A DNA stretch of 63,224 bases from Halovulum sp039190275 (GTDB taxonomy: Bacteria > Pseudomonadota > Alphaproteobacteria > Rhodobacterales > Rhodobacteraceae). The stretch covers positions 1-63,224 of the forward strand of contig JBCCYF010000010.1 in assembly GCA_039190275.1 (NCBI GenBank). Reading direction: 5' to 3'. The translations under genes and the position numbers were made by a program. The notes under the pieces are model-generated. The model worked only from the letters and a program-made list of their open reading frames with translations. It was not told the DNA's origin and ran no database searches. This document shows positions 8,757 to 17,998 of the stretch, one piece after another (the first letter of the stretch is position 1; every line of letters starts with the position of its first letter).

Positions 8757-9341
8757 CTAACCCCGCCCCGAAACCATACGCCGCAAAACCGCATCCCGAT
8801 CCACGATGTGATGCTTCAACGCCGCCGCGATATGCACCAAAAGAAGCAGAACCAGCGCCAGCGCGCAAAACCAATGCATCGTGTGGAACGCGTTCGTCAG
8901 CGCCTCTGATCCCTGCGGGAAGGGATCGGGCATCTCGAACAAACCAAACACCATGTTCTTGATCTGCAGTGGGTACGCGCCCTCATCGTTCAACGGCGAT
9001 GATGACGCCATCAACCATCCGGTCACCGGCAGTGCGAACATAAGAGCGTAGAGCAACAGGTGGCTCATGTTTGACGCACGCACCTGCCAGCGTGGCATGC
9101 TGTCGGGCAGTTCCGGCGACGGGTTCGCCCACCGCCAGATGACCCTCAGAAGCGCCAGCGTAAACACCGTGAAGCCAACACTTTTATGCTGCTGGACCAT
9201 TTCGAACTGTCGGATCAGGTCGGTTTCAATGTTCGACATATAGATGCCGAACCCGAGCATGGCAAAAATCATGAGCGCCATGACCCAGTGGATGATACGC
9301 GCTGGCCATCCCCAGGCCGTTATCGTGTTGCGGGCGCTCAT
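8757..9341 (-). CDS. Cytochrome b561 family protein
   Basis: This 194-residue membrane protein belongs to the bacterial cytochrome b561 (CybB-like) family: four hydrophobic helices with His residues suited to bind two b-type haems (RIIHWVMALMIF near residue 17, MVQQHKSVGF near 52, HTMHWFCALAL and LLVHIAAALKHH near the C-terminus). It would shuttle electrons between quinol and a periplasmic acceptor. It follows two YceI genes on the same strand with short spacing. A cytochrome b561 beside YceI is a recurring pair in proteobacteria, consistent with YceI proteins carrying isoprenoid quinone-like lipids. Confidence 0.9.
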   Translation of the reverse strand: MSARNTITAWGWPARIIHWVMALMIFAMLGFGIYMSNIETDLIRQFEMVQQHKSVGFTVFTLALLRVIWRWANPSPELPDSMPRWQVRASNMSHLLLYALMFALPVTGWLMASSSPLNDEGAYPLQIKNMVFGLFEMPDPFPQGSEALTNAFHTMHWFCALALVLLLLVHIAAALKHHIVDRDAVLRRMVSGRG

Positions 9342-9356
9342 GATCGTTCTCTTCCG

Positions 9357-9941
9357 TTACGTGTTGTCGGCTTCTGCACCGATCTCAAGATCGATAACGA
9401 TCGGGATCATTGTTCCGATCGCAGGTGCGCCAAAGTTTACGCCAAAGTCTGTGCGGTCAATCTCTCCGGTCAGTCGAAAGCCTGCTACCTGTTTGGTGGC
9501 GTCAAAGGGGTTCGGCCCGGCTGAGTTGAGTTCCGCAGCAAATGTAACCGGTTGTGTCACGCCCCGGATGGTCAGATCCCCGGTCAGTTCGGCGCTGTCC
9601 TCATCTATCGATGTGACGCCGGTCGAAACGAAGGTGATTTCAGGGTGGTTTGCCACATCCAGAAAGTCCGCGCCGCGCACGTGATTGTCACGCGCCTCCC
9701 AGAACGTATCGATACTTGCCGCAACGATCGTAAGGGAAACGGTGGAATTTTCGACCGCCTCCGGATCATACGAAACCTCGGCATCAAACTCGCGAAACAC
9801 GCCTCGTGTCTTGGAAAATCCCAGGTGGTCCACTTCGAACGCGATGGTCGTGTGTGACTTGTCCAGCGACCAATCGGCTGAAAACGCGGCAACCGGTGTG
9901 GTTGCCAGAAGGGCAGTCAGAACAACGGTAGTGTACGACAT
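9357..9941 (-). CDS. YceI-family periplasmic lipid-binding protein
   Basis: YceI proteins are secreted lipocalin-like barrels that bind long polyisoprenoid molecules. Residues 1-22 form a signal peptide (MSYTTVVLTALLATTPVAAF...A), and the mature part has the family start WSLDKSHTTIAFEVDHLGFS and the closing motif RTDFGVNFGAP. The frame is open to 9971, but the ATG at 9941 has a strong GGAGG ten bases upstream and gives a clean signal peptide. It lies 15 bases before the b561 gene, so the two are very likely co-transcribed. Confidence 0.92.
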   Translation of the reverse strand: MSYTTVVLTALLATTPVAAFSADWSLDKSHTTIAFEVDHLGFSKTRGVFREFDAEVSYDPEAVENSTVSLTIVAASIDTFWEARDNHVRGADFLDVANHPEITFVSTGVTSIDEDSAELTGDLTIRGVTQPVTFAAELNSAGPNPFDATKQVAGFRLTGEIDRTDFGVNFGAPAIGTMIPIVIDLEIGAEADNT

Positions 9942-10091
9942 GTTAGCCTCCATGCTGTCGGTGAGGGACATATCGGGCGGATCTCCGAATTTTCATCGGC
10001 CTACCGCCCGAACAGATTGTTTACGCTATTGCAACACAGTTTTTTCCAGAGCCATATGTCGCAGGTCAAAACATCCCTGGTCCGGGCGGTC

Positions 10092-10655
10092 TCAGGTCTC
10101 AGACCGCATAAGCAGGCGGATCCGCACAGGCAGCATGGTCGCGACCTGCGGCGCGCCGGCCGTACTCCCGAATTGGGCGCGATCGACAACGCCGCTTAGG
10201 TTAAAGCCGGCATCGAACCGGTCCGCGTCAGCTTCGCTGGGACCATATGCAAACACCGTGGCCTTGAATTCAGCCGGTCGCGTGATACCGCGCATGGTAA
10301 TCTGACCGAAGACATCTGCGGTCGAAGCGGACGTCTGCACCAGCCGGTCAAGCCGGAAATCCATCTGCGGAAACGCCTCCGCGGCCAGATAGTCGGGCCC
10401 TTTTACAAAGGCATTGACCAGGCCCACACCGGTTTCAACATTACGGGTCGCCACGGCAATCGATGCCTTGGCAATCTCGGGCCGTTTTTCGTCGAACAGG
10501 ATGTTGCCTGCGACGGTTTCGAAATTGAGGGTGACGGTTGCGCCGCGATAGGCCACGTCCACCTCAACCCGTGTCTCACCCTTGACGATCGACCAGTTGT
10601 CCGCCGACGCGGCCAGGGGAACAAGCCATGCAAAAATCAAAATAAGGAGTCGCAT
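10092..10655 (-). CDS. Second YceI-family secreted protein
   Basis: This 187-residue protein has a signal peptide (MRLLILIFAWLVPLAASA), the YceI barrel strands (GQITMRGITRPAEFKATVFAY) and the end motif DRAQFGSTAGAPQVA. It is a diverged paralogue of the neighbour at 9357-9941: the N-terminal motif is NWSIVKGETRVEVDV in place of WSLDKSHT, and it ends in a short Arg-rich tail. The 150-base gap to the next gene holds no ORF I would call. Both copies and the cytochrome b561 lie on one strand and may form one operon. Confidence 0.88.
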   Translation of the reverse strand: MRLLILIFAWLVPLAASADNWSIVKGETRVEVDVAYRGATVTLNFETVAGNILFDEKRPEIAKASIAVATRNVETGVGLVNAFVKGPDYLAAEAFPQMDFRLDRLVQTSASTADVFGQITMRGITRPAEFKATVFAYGPSEADADRFDAGFNLSGVVDRAQFGSTAGAPQVATMLPVRIRLLMRSET

Positions 10656-10750
10656 TTTATACCTCTCAGAGTTTTGTCACGATGATTACGCGACACCCCG
10701 GGGAATTATTCTGCACAATTTTTTGTTTAACACGGTCGTGTGACAACCGG

Positions 10751-11626
10751 TTACCGCGTCGGCACCGGCGCCTCGCCGCGGTAATCGTAAAATCCACGCT
10801 CGGTCTTGCGGCCCAGCCAGCCTGCCTCGACATATTTCACTAACAATGGACAGGGGCGGTACTTCGTATCCGCCAGTCCATCATGCAGGACGTTCATGAT
10901 AGCCAGGCAGGTGTCCAATCCGATGAAATCCGCCAATTCCAGCGGACCCAGTGGATGGTTGGCGCCCAGCTTCAGGCTCGTATCGATGGACTGCACTGTG
11001 CCCACCCCCTCGTAGAGGGTGTAAATCGCCTCGTTGATCATCGGGATCAGGATGCGGTTCACGATGAACGCCGGAAAATCCTCGGCGCTGGCCGAGGTTT
11101 TGCCCAAGCGGTCAACCACAGCCTGCAGCGTTGCGAAGGTTTCCTCGTTGGTGGCAATTCCACGGATCAATTCGACCAGCTGCATCACCGGCACCGGGTT
11201 CATGAAGTGGAAGCCCATGAAACGCTCGGGTCTATCGGTCCCCGAGGCCAGGCGGGTGATCGAGATTGAAGATGTATTCGACGTGAGGATGGTTTCAGGA
11301 CCCAGGTGCGGCGCCAGTGACTTGAAGATACGGTGCTTGAGATCCTCGTTCTCGGTGGCGGCCTCTATCACCAGATCGCTGGCGCCGATAGCCTCAAGAT
11401 CACTTCCGGTGGTAATCCGACCCAGCGCACGGTCCCGGTCCACACCGGTAATCCGCTCGCGCGCGACGGCCCGGTCCAGATTGGTTTCGATAAGCGACAG
11501 GGCACGGTGTAGTGCCGCCTCATCAACATCGTTCAAACTGACATCATAGCCGGCCAGCGCAAATACATGCGCAATACCGCTGCCCATCTGTCCCGCGCCG
11601 ATTACCCCAACCGATTTGATGTTCAT
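10751..11626 (-). CDS. 3-hydroxybutyryl-CoA dehydrogenase
   Basis: The enzyme oxidises (S)-3-hydroxybutyryl-CoA (or related 3-hydroxyacyl-CoA) with NAD(P). The N-terminal Rossmann motif VIGAGQMGSGIAHVFA is at residues 8-23, the catalytic His is in FMGFHFMNPVPVMQLVE near 140, and the C-terminal domain has FIVNRILIPMINEA and the closing motif TERGFYDYRG. The 291-residue length is that of stand-alone PaaH/Hbd enzymes. It follows the etf genes on the same strand after a gap of about 280 bases. ETF supplies electron transfer for acyl-CoA dehydrogenases, which fits the same metabolism. The choice between butyrate and phenylacetate roles cannot be made here. Confidence 0.94.
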   Translation of the reverse strand: MNIKSVGVIGAGQMGSGIAHVFALAGYDVSLNDVDEAALHRALSLIETNLDRAVARERITGVDRDRALGRITTGSDLEAIGASDLVIEAATENEDLKHRIFKSLAPHLGPETILTSNTSSISITRLASGTDRPERFMGFHFMNPVPVMQLVELIRGIATNEETFATLQAVVDRLGKTSASAEDFPAFIVNRILIPMINEAIYTLYEGVGTVQSIDTSLKLGANHPLGPLELADFIGLDTCLAIMNVLHDGLADTKYRPCPLLVKYVEAGWLGRKTERGFYDYRGEAPVPTR

Positions 11627-11905
11627 ACCTGCATCCCGCTGCCTGTTGCGCGGACCTTAGAGCGCAGCGCTTGCGCGGTGCAACCGATTTAAGCCTTAGA
11701 ATGTTGCGCCAACCCGTATGGGTTGAGGTCGGATCCAGCCACGCATCGAATGGTATTCGCCGGAACGGACCGCCCCTCAGCCATACCGCCAACGGGAAAA
11801 TATCGCTCCGATGTTGCCGGTCACCGATAGTGCCGCGTGGGTCTGGACGCGCCGCCACGCATCTGGCGAGGTTCCGGGTGCGCCAGCCGCGCACCCGCGA
11901 AAGGT

Positions 11906-12835
11906 TCAGCCCAAGGCGTCTTTCAGCTTTGGCACCGCATCGAAAAGGTCCGCCACAAGTCCATAGTCGGCAACCTGAAAAATCGGCGCTTCCTCGTCCT
12001 TGTTGATCGCGACGATGACCTTGCTGTCCTTCATCCCGGCCAAGTGCTGGATCGCCCCGGAGATGCCGACCGCAATGTACAGATCGGGTGCGACCACCTT
12101 GCCGGTTTGACCGACCTGCCAATCATTTGGCGCATACCCGCTGTCAACGGCCGCACGGCTGGCGCCGATCGCCGCGCCCAATGTGTCGGCCAGCCCTTCG
12201 ATCAGTGCGAAATTCTCTTCCGAGCCGATGCCTCGGCCGCCGGACACGACCACCTTGGCCGATGTCAACTCGGGCCGGTCGGTCTCCTCGACCTTGTCTT
12301 CGACCCATTCGCTCAGGTCGGGATCGGCGGCTGCAGATATCATCTCAACAGGGGCCGAGCCCGTTTCCGCCGCCGCGTCGAATCCAGCCGTCCGGACCGA
12401 GAGGACCTTGACCGCATCACCGGATTTCACGGTTTGCACCGCATTTCCGGCATAGATGGGTCGTTCAAAGGTTTCGGCGTCCACGACGCCGGAGATGTCG
12501 GTAATCACCATCACATCCAGAAGCGCGGCAACCCGAGGCAGGATGTTCTTTCCGTTCACACTGGCCGGTGCAACGATATGAGAATACCCGTCCGCCAGGC
12601 TAACGATCAGGGCCGCAATCGGCTCGGCAAGACCATTGCCATAGGCCGCATCGTCGGCACAAAGGACCTTAGCAACACCGTCAAGCTTCGCCGCCCCTGC
12701 CGCTGCCCCGCCGCACCCGGCACCTGCGCAGAGCACTGTGACATCGCCCAGCCCTTTGACCGCAGTCACCGCCTTCCCCGTCAGATCCACCGAAAGCTCT
12801 TCTCCGGATATCTCGGCTAACAACAGAACCGCCAT
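11906..12835 (-). CDS. etfA: Electron transfer flavoprotein alpha subunit
   Basis: EtfA carries the FAD of ETF, which passes electrons from acyl-CoA and other dehydrogenases to ETF-ubiquinone oxidoreductase. The C-terminal FAD-binding domain is clear: VVSGGRGIGSEENF near residue 190, VGQTGKVVAPDLYIAVGISG near 245 and the INKDEEAPIF segment near 280. Its ATG overlaps the etfB stop by one base (TGATG). The 309-residue length is normal. Confidence 0.97.
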   Translation of the reverse strand: MAVLLLAEISGEELSVDLTGKAVTAVKGLGDVTVLCAGAGCGGAAAGAAKLDGVAKVLCADDAAYGNGLAEPIAALIVSLADGYSHIVAPASVNGKNILPRVAALLDVMVITDISGVVDAETFERPIYAGNAVQTVKSGDAVKVLSVRTAGFDAAAETGSAPVEMISAAADPDLSEWVEDKVEETDRPELTSAKVVVSGGRGIGSEENFALIEGLADTLGAAIGASRAAVDSGYAPNDWQVGQTGKVVAPDLYIAVGISGAIQHLAGMKDSKVIVAINKDEEAPIFQVADYGLVADLFDAVPKLKDALG

Positions 12836-13596
12836 CAGATTACCCCCGCTTCATCTTTGAGTTTCCCCACAAGTTCGTCGACCGAACCGACCATGACGCC
12901 AGCCTTGCGCTCGGCCGGTTCCACCGTCGACAGCACGGTAAGCCGCGGGCTCACATCGACCCCGTAATCAGCTGGGGTTTTCTCATCAAGCGGCTTTTTC
13001 TTCGCCTTCATAATATTGGGCAGGCTGGCATATCGGGGCTCGTTCAGACGAAGATCGACACTGACGATAGCCGGCATCTTTGCCTTGATCGTCTGCAGCC
13101 CACCGTCAACCTCGCGCGTGACGACCGCGTAGTCGCCCTCGACAGCGACTTCAGATGCATAGGTGGCCTGCGACCAACCCAGCAACGCGCTCAGCATCTG
13201 ACCGGTCGCGTTCATATCATTGTCGATTGCCTGCTTGCCGCACAGAACCAATCCTGGCCCCTCGGCATCAACAATCGCTTTGAGGATCTTGGCCACAGCA
13301 AGGGGCTCGATATCGGTATTCACATCCTCGCTTGCAATCACAAGAATTGCGCGGTCCGCGCCCATCGCCAGCGCGGTGCGCAGGGTTTCCTGCGCCTGTT
13401 TCACGCCGATCGATACGGCCACAACCTCGTCTGCTTGGCCCGCCTCTTTCAAGCGGATCGCCTGTTCGACGGCAATCTCGTCAAATGGGTTCATCGACAT
13501 CTTCACATTTGCCAGATCGACGCCGGTGCCGTCCGCCTTCACGCGAACCTTAACATTGTAATCGATCACGCGTTTGACAGGTACCAGGACCTTCAT
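12835..13596 (-). CDS. etfB: Electron transfer flavoprotein beta subunit
   Basis: EtfB binds AMP and pairs with EtfA. It starts MKVLVPVKRVIDYNVKVRVK and contains the signature region EVDGGLQTIKAKMPAIVSVDLRLN (residues about 165-190), with RYASLPNIMKAKKK after it. The frame extends five codons further to 13611, but the ATG at 13596 has a GGAG motif nine bases upstream and the invariant family N-terminus. EtfB and EtfA form a two-gene operon. Confidence 0.97.
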   Translation of the reverse strand: MKVLVPVKRVIDYNVKVRVKADGTGVDLANVKMSMNPFDEIAVEQAIRLKEAGQADEVVAVSIGVKQAQETLRTALAMGADRAILVIASEDVNTDIEPLAVAKILKAIVDAEGPGLVLCGKQAIDNDMNATGQMLSALLGWSQATYASEVAVEGDYAVVTREVDGGLQTIKAKMPAIVSVDLRLNEPRYASLPNIMKAKKKPLDEKTPADYGVDVSPRLTVLSTVEPAERKAGVMVGSVDELVGKLKDEAGVI

Positions 13597-13847
13597 CTCG
13601 TGCTCTCCCATCTCGCTGCGCGCGGTTTGCGCGGTCTTAGTTGCCTCGGGTGTACCTAAATCGCCCTCGGAGAAACAGAGTTAAAACGACACAGGGCGGG
13701 CGGGTGACGTCGCGTTCCGGACCCGGGTTAAACGACGTGTGCGGCAGTTTTGTCCAAAGGCCCGGCGTATGGCAGCACCAGATTTGGTCCGCCGATAACA
13801 CCAGTTGTGCTAACATTCTGCGAAATCCCATAGCTGGAGGACGACAG

Positions 13848-14210
13848 ATGCAGAAAGTACAGGGATTGGGCGGTGTTTTCTTCCGTGCACGCGACCCAGA
13901 GGCGCTGGCGACATGGTATGAAACCCATTTGGGCGTGAGCCGAACCCCAACAGACAGTACAACCCTTCCGTGGATTCAGGAGGCGGGCCCGACGGTGTTC
14001 GCGCCCTTTGCGCAAGACAGCGATTACTTCGGGGATGACAGCAAATCGGTTATGTTCAACTTTCGCGTGGCCGATCTGTCAGGAATGATCGAACAGCTCA
14101 CCAGTGCGGGAATTACTGTCAACCCGTCGGAGGAGGTAGCGGGCATCGGCCATTTCGCCCGCCTGACGGACCCCGAGGGCAACCCGATCGAGCTGTGGCA
14201 GCCCGCCTGA
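13848..14210 (+). CDS. VOC-superfamily (glyoxalase/bleomycin resistance) protein
   Basis: The 120-residue protein has the vicinal oxygen chelate fold pattern: GVFFRARDPEALATWYETHLGV at the start and FARLTDPEGNPIELWQPA at the end, where His/Glu-type metal ligands normally sit (the terminal Glu is present). It could be a small lyase, dioxygenase-like enzyme or a binding protein; no specific activity can be read. The frame is open to 13641, but the ATG at 13848 follows CTGGAGG at the right distance. It is probably monocistronic. Confidence 0.85.
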   Translation: MQKVQGLGGVFFRARDPEALATWYETHLGVSRTPTDSTTLPWIQEAGPTVFAPFAQDSDYFGDDSKSVMFNFRVADLSGMIEQLTSAGITVNPSEEVAGIGHFARLTDPEGNPIELWQPA

Positions 14211-14314
14211 GCCCGTAACCGCAGCGCCAATCGCCCGCGCAATCCGCATGCGCCACCAGCGCTGGACTTTAGCCGGATCCCGCGACATCCTTTCCCGCGG
14301 TCCCGGTTATCGGG

Positions 14315-15040
14315 ATGTTTGGGAACGTTATGCAGGATTTCGCACAGGCCTTTGCACAATCCCTTGCGCTGATCGCCTCAGGTGACCCGGCGCTCTGGGC
14401 AATCGTGCTCCTGTCACTGAAGGTATCGCTCAGCGCGGTCTGTATCGCCGCGTTTATCGGCCTGCCGCTTGGCGCAGGCCTCGCCGTGGCGCGCTTTCCG
14501 GGAAGGCAGGCACTGATCGTGCTTATCAACGCCCTTATGGGGCTGCCCCCCGTGGTTGTCGGTTTACTGGTCTATCTGGCACTATCAAATGCCGGTCCAT
14601 TGGGCGTACTGCAACTGCTCTATACGCCCACGGCGATGATCATTGCGCAGGTCGTGCTTGTTACACCTATCATTGCGGCGTTGACGCGCCAAACCATCTC
14701 GGCCCTCTATCTGGAATACGCGGAACAGCTTCAGTCCATGGGAATTGGCCGGATCCGGGCAGTGCCGACACTTCTGTGGGACGGGCGGCATGCCTTGCTG
14801 ACCGCGATCCTTGCCGGCTTGGGACGCGCAATTGCCGAAGTCGGGGCCGTGATCATAGTTGGCGGAAACATCAACCATGTGACCCGGACCATGACCACCA
14901 CTATCGCCCTCGAAACCTCAAAGGGGAACCTTGCCCTTGCCATGGCGCTCGGGACCCTTCTGGTGCTGCTGGCATTTTTGATCACCGCGCTCCTCAGCAT
15001 TCTGAGCGCACCTGCCGGACGGGCCACATCACATGCCTAG
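14315..15040 (+). CDS. tupB: Tungstate-type ABC transporter permease TupB
   Basis: This 241-residue permease has six hydrophobic segments and the oxyanion-transporter EAA-like loop LEYAEQLQSMGIGRIRAVPTLLWDGR near residues 130-155. The order permease, ATPase, binding protein and the C-terminal binding protein TupA identify a Tup-type system for tungstate (or the related vanadate/molybdate) rather than ModABC. The ATG at 14330 is an alternative start. The last bases overlap the start of the ATPase gene by eight bases. Confidence 0.85.
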   Translation: MFGNVMQDFAQAFAQSLALIASGDPALWAIVLLSLKVSLSAVCIAAFIGLPLGAGLAVARFPGRQALIVLINALMGLPPVVVGLLVYLALSNAGPLGVLQLLYTPTAMIIAQVVLVTPIIAALTRQTISALYLEYAEQLQSMGIGRIRAVPTLLWDGRHALLTAILAGLGRAIAEVGAVIIVGGNINHVTRTMTTTIALETSKGNLALAMALGTLLVLLAFLITALLSILSAPAGRATSHA

Positions 15041-15728
15041 GGATTTGGCATCCTCCCCGGTTCTGACGGCACGCAACCTGAGCTACCGCTCCGGCCAGGC
15101 CACGTTGCTCAGCATTCAGCATATGGACCTGGCAGATCGCGGTCCGACGCTGATCCTGGGCCCCAATGGTGCGGGCAAAAGCCTGCTGCTGCGGCTGTTG
15201 CACGGGATAATCCCCCCGTCGGACGGATCCATTGAAACTGTGCCGGGACCACAGGCGATGGTCTTTCAGCGGCCTGTTCTTTTGCGCCGCTCGGTCGCGG
15301 CAAATCTGAGCTTTGCCTTACGGGCGGCCGGACAGCCCAGAACCCGGATCCATGACCTTCTTGAGCGTGCCGGGCTGAGCGACAAAGGCGACCAGGCGGC
15401 ACGCTCGCTCTCGGCAGGAGAGCAGCAACGCCTCGCCCTCGTTCGAGCGCTGGCCTGCAGGCCCAGGATCCTGTTTCTCGATGAACCCACAAGCAGCCTG
15501 GACCCGGCGTCGACCCAAAGTATCGAGACGCTCATCCTTGCGGCAGCGGATACCGGCACCAAAGTTGTCATGGTGTCACAGGATCCGGCACAAGCGCGGA
15601 GGCTTGCATGGGACGTGGTGTTCCTGCACAAAGGCCGCCTGGTTGAGCACACCCTCGCGGCAGGCTTCTTCGGCGCGCCAAAAACGGCGGAGGCGGGTGA
15701 CTTTCTTGCCGGCAAACTTCTGGTTTAG
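15033..15728 (+). CDS. tupC: Tungstate-type ABC transporter ATPase TupC
   Basis: The 231-residue ATPase has Walker A GPNGAGKS at about residue 43, the signature LSAGEQQRLALVRAL near 128 and Walker B RILFLDEPTSSLD near 147, with the H-loop replaced by SQD (VVMVSQDPAQARRLA). The signature has LSAGE where LSGGQ is canonical, a change seen in this transporter group. It overlaps tupB and is followed at once by the tupA region. Confidence 0.88.
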   Translation: MPRDLASSPVLTARNLSYRSGQATLLSIQHMDLADRGPTLILGPNGAGKSLLLRLLHGIIPPSDGSIETVPGPQAMVFQRPVLLRRSVAANLSFALRAAGQPRTRIHDLLERAGLSDKGDQAARSLSAGEQQRLALVRALACRPRILFLDEPTSSLDPASTQSIETLILAAADTGTKVVMVSQDPAQARRLAWDVVFLHKGRLVEHTLAAGFFGAPKTAEAGDFLAGKLLV

Positions 15729-15737
15729 GAGCGAGCC

Positions 15738-16538
15738 ATCCGACGTCTGCTAACAGCCACTCTGCTGGTGATCCTCGCCTCCGCCGCCCAGGCGAAATTC
15801 ATTGTGTTGCAATCCACCACGTCGACACAGAACTCCGGCCTGCTGGAGGCTATTCTTCCCGCGTTTACGCGGACCACGGGTATCGAGGTTCGGGTGGTTG
15901 CCGTCGGCAGTGGCCAGGCCATACGCAACGCGCGCAACGGTGATGGCGATGTCCTGCTGGTTCATGCGCCGGAGGCGGAACGGCAGTTCGTGGCCGAGGG
16001 CTGGGGCGTCAGCCGGACCGAAGTCATGTACAACGATTATGTCATCGTTGGCCCCGCGAACGATCCTGCCAATGTGGCGGGGCTTGAGGACGCGACGGAG
16101 GCGCTGCGCAGGATCGCCATAACGAAGAGCATATTCGCCTCACGCGGGGATGACAGCGGCACGCACATAGCCGAATTGCGCCTGTGGGACGCAGCAGGCA
16201 TTGACGTTCTGGGGGCATCGGGTACCTGGTATCGCGAAACTGGCGCTGGCATGGGCGCAACGCTGAACGCGGGAACCGGTATGGGGGCCTATGTCCTGAC
16301 CGACCGGGCGACATGGACCAGTTTCGGCAACAAGGCGGATCAGCGGATCCTCGTCGAATCCGATCCCCGGTTGTTCAACCAGTACGGTATTATCCTGGTC
16401 AACCCTGTGCGGCACGCCCGCGTTAGGGCTGAAGAAGGGCAAGTGTTGATCAACTGGTTAACCGGCCCGACAGGTCAGGCGGCAATCGCCAGCTTTCGCG
16501 TAGATGGCCGACAAGTGTTCTTCCCGAATGCGCCCTGA
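15738..16538 (+). CDS. tupA: Tungstate-binding protein TupA, candidate ATC start
   Basis: TupA is the periplasmic substrate-binding protein. The family pattern is clear: QSTTSTQNSGLLEAILPAF at the mature N-terminus, then GSGQAIRNARNGDGDVLLVH, RGDDSGTHIAE and WYRETGAGMG. No ATG, GTG or TTG gives a proper signal peptide; the first such codon, GTG at 15768, would leave only nine residues before the mature protein. The in-frame ATC at 15738 gives IRRLLTATLLVILASAAQA, a textbook signal peptide, and lies six bases after AGGAG. I therefore take ATC as the start. Either a rare non-AUG start or a single base change or error of ATG is implied. Confidence 0.82.
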   Translation: MRRLLTATLLVILASAAQAKFIVLQSTTSTQNSGLLEAILPAFTRTTGIEVRVVAVGSGQAIRNARNGDGDVLLVHAPEAERQFVAEGWGVSRTEVMYNDYVIVGPANDPANVAGLEDATEALRRIAITKSIFASRGDDSGTHIAELRLWDAAGIDVLGASGTWYRETGAGMGATLNAGTGMGAYVLTDRATWTSFGNKADQRILVESDPRLFNQYGIILVNPVRHARVRAEEGQVLINWLTGPTGQAAIASFRVDGRQVFFPNAP

Positions 16539-16922
16539 CGCAGGCCAATACCATTGGCAACCACAGTCCGCTTTTGGGGTGGAGGCCGTTCAGGCGCTTG
16601 GCCCCGGCAGACCTGGTTTTGACCGTGGCCATCAAGGCTCCATCGAGAGTAGTTTTGGGGCCGCACCCGGATTGGGGTCAGTTGCGGATAGGGGCGAAAT
16701 CCTGCGCTAAGGTCGCGTTCCTCTCTGCGGTGCCGAAAATGGCGGCTCTGAGCCCGTTGTGACAAAGGACCATTTTTGGCGAGCAGGTATTTGCATGGGG
16801 TTTCTGTCCGCTGCGCGGGACAAAGCTCCGTTCTGCTGAGAATACGTGAATCTCTGCTTTTTCACGACGATTTGCACTTGAAAACCTTCTCATCAAACGC
16901 CGCCGAACCCCCGATATGACCG
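16539..16922. other. Gene-free stretch after tupA
   Basis: No convincing gene is present in about 385 bases. The minus strand carries a 90-codon frame (16678-16950) rich in Arg and Ser with no recognisable family and no ribosome binding site. It may be a degraded or dispersed element. Nothing else was seen. Confidence 0.5.
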
Positions 16923-17375
16923 CTACTGATACCTGTGCCGAAGCAACCACAGCACGGCCCAGTAAATGACCCCAGTGACGCTACCGGCTACAAACCCGTG
17001 AGGTACAAAGATGACGTCGCTATACGATAAGTAATGCATGGAATCTCGGGAAAACCAGATGCCAAAGCCGCTGAAGAGCGTCTGTGCAAAAGCCGCCGCG
17101 ACGCCAATGATTAATAGCAATTGGTCCAAAGACCGACGCTGATACCGGTGACCCAAATAAAGAATTATTGACAAAACACTGGTGACAAATGGCGCCGTGT
17201 ATAGGATCGCAATAAACCACATACAGGTGTGGGCCGCACCGTCATAGCAATGTCCGCGCGTGTTTGGGTGGATATAAACCAGGGCGACGGCCAAAAGCAT
17301 AGCCAAGCCTGAGCCAAGCATGCAGGACCAGAGGTAGTCAATTCCTTTACCGCTATCGTCCTTTGCCGCAGTCAT
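16923..17375 (-). CDS. Hypothetical four-helix membrane protein
   Basis: I do not recognise this 150-residue protein. It shows about four hydrophobic segments (GSGLAMLLAVALVYI near 22; MWFIAILYTAPFVTSVLSIILYL near 52; LLLIIGVAAAFAQTLFSGFGIW near 88; FVAGSVTGVIYWAVLWLL near 128) linked by short charged loops, including YLGHRYQRRSLDQ. Two Cys-containing stretches (HCYDGAAHTCMW) lie in the first loop. It stands alone between two gene-free stretches, which suggests an accessory gene. Confidence 0.55.
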   Translation of the reverse strand: MTAAKDDSGKGIDYLWSCMLGSGLAMLLAVALVYIHPNTRGHCYDGAAHTCMWFIAILYTAPFVTSVLSIILYLGHRYQRRSLDQLLLIIGVAAAFAQTLFSGFGIWFSRDSMHYLSYSDVIFVPHGFVAGSVTGVIYWAVLWLLRHRYQ

Positions 17376-17998
17376 GAGAATATCCTAAAGGACAATTAAG
17401 GCGTCTTGTTTGTAAGCCTAGCACCCGTTCTTCGTGGTTGGGGCTGCTCCCCAAACGTGGTCAAGAATAGCCTCTTCCGAAGGGAGATCAACGGCGCATG
17501 CTCTGACGTTCTAGTCGACTTATCCGTGGGCGCTTCTGACACAATTACTTGAGCACCTCGTCAGGCGTTGATACATAATTCTTTGATGAATGAGAATGAA
17601 GTAGCCCGACAGGACTTTGAAGGTTTGTGGCATTCTCTTCCCACGCGGCACGATCGTTCGTTGTAAGTGCAACATCGGTCTTTTTGGGCTCGTACCCGAC
17701 AGTCTCCGCACCGCGGAATGTGCCAAAACTCATACCTGTCCGTCACCGGCGGAAACGCCCGATAATGGTGAGAAACTCGGCGTCATAACGGGCAGCTGGC
17801 CGTGATAGTCATTTGCTTGATTGAATCATCGACGGCATAGGCATTGAGCAGCTCATCTCCATGGCGGCCGGAGTGGCGCAAACTGACCTGAGTCCCCGGA
17901 CCGACAAACCGCTCACCCGCTTGACATAGCCGCAATCGGAGAACCGTTTTTTGGCTGACAGATTTCGGCAGGGGGTTTATGTCCAGCCGAGTACTCCC
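17376..17998. other. Largely gene-free stretch, about 620 bases
   Basis: The base composition is lower in GC than the surroundings and the short frames lack support, apart from one weak candidate at 17545-17733. The segment may be a decayed accessory region. No repeats, tRNA or hairpin terminators were recognised. Confidence 0.45.
17545..17733 (-). CDS. Weak candidate small ORF (62 residues)
   Basis: The frame reads MSFGTFRGAETVGYEPKK and ends STPDEVLK; its mix of Asp, Glu, Lys, Asn and Thr is more protein-like than the shadow frames nearby. There is an in-frame stop a few codons before the ATG and only a poor ribosome binding site. No family was recognised. It could be a remnant or chance. 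Confidence 0.22.
   Translation of the reverse strand: MSFGTFRGAETVGYEPKKTDVALTTNDRAAWEENATNLQSPVGLLHSHSSKNYVSTPDEVLK

Noticed and set aside
16678..16950. 90-codon minus-strand frame as a gene
   Set aside because: Arg/Ser-rich composition, no RBS and no family.
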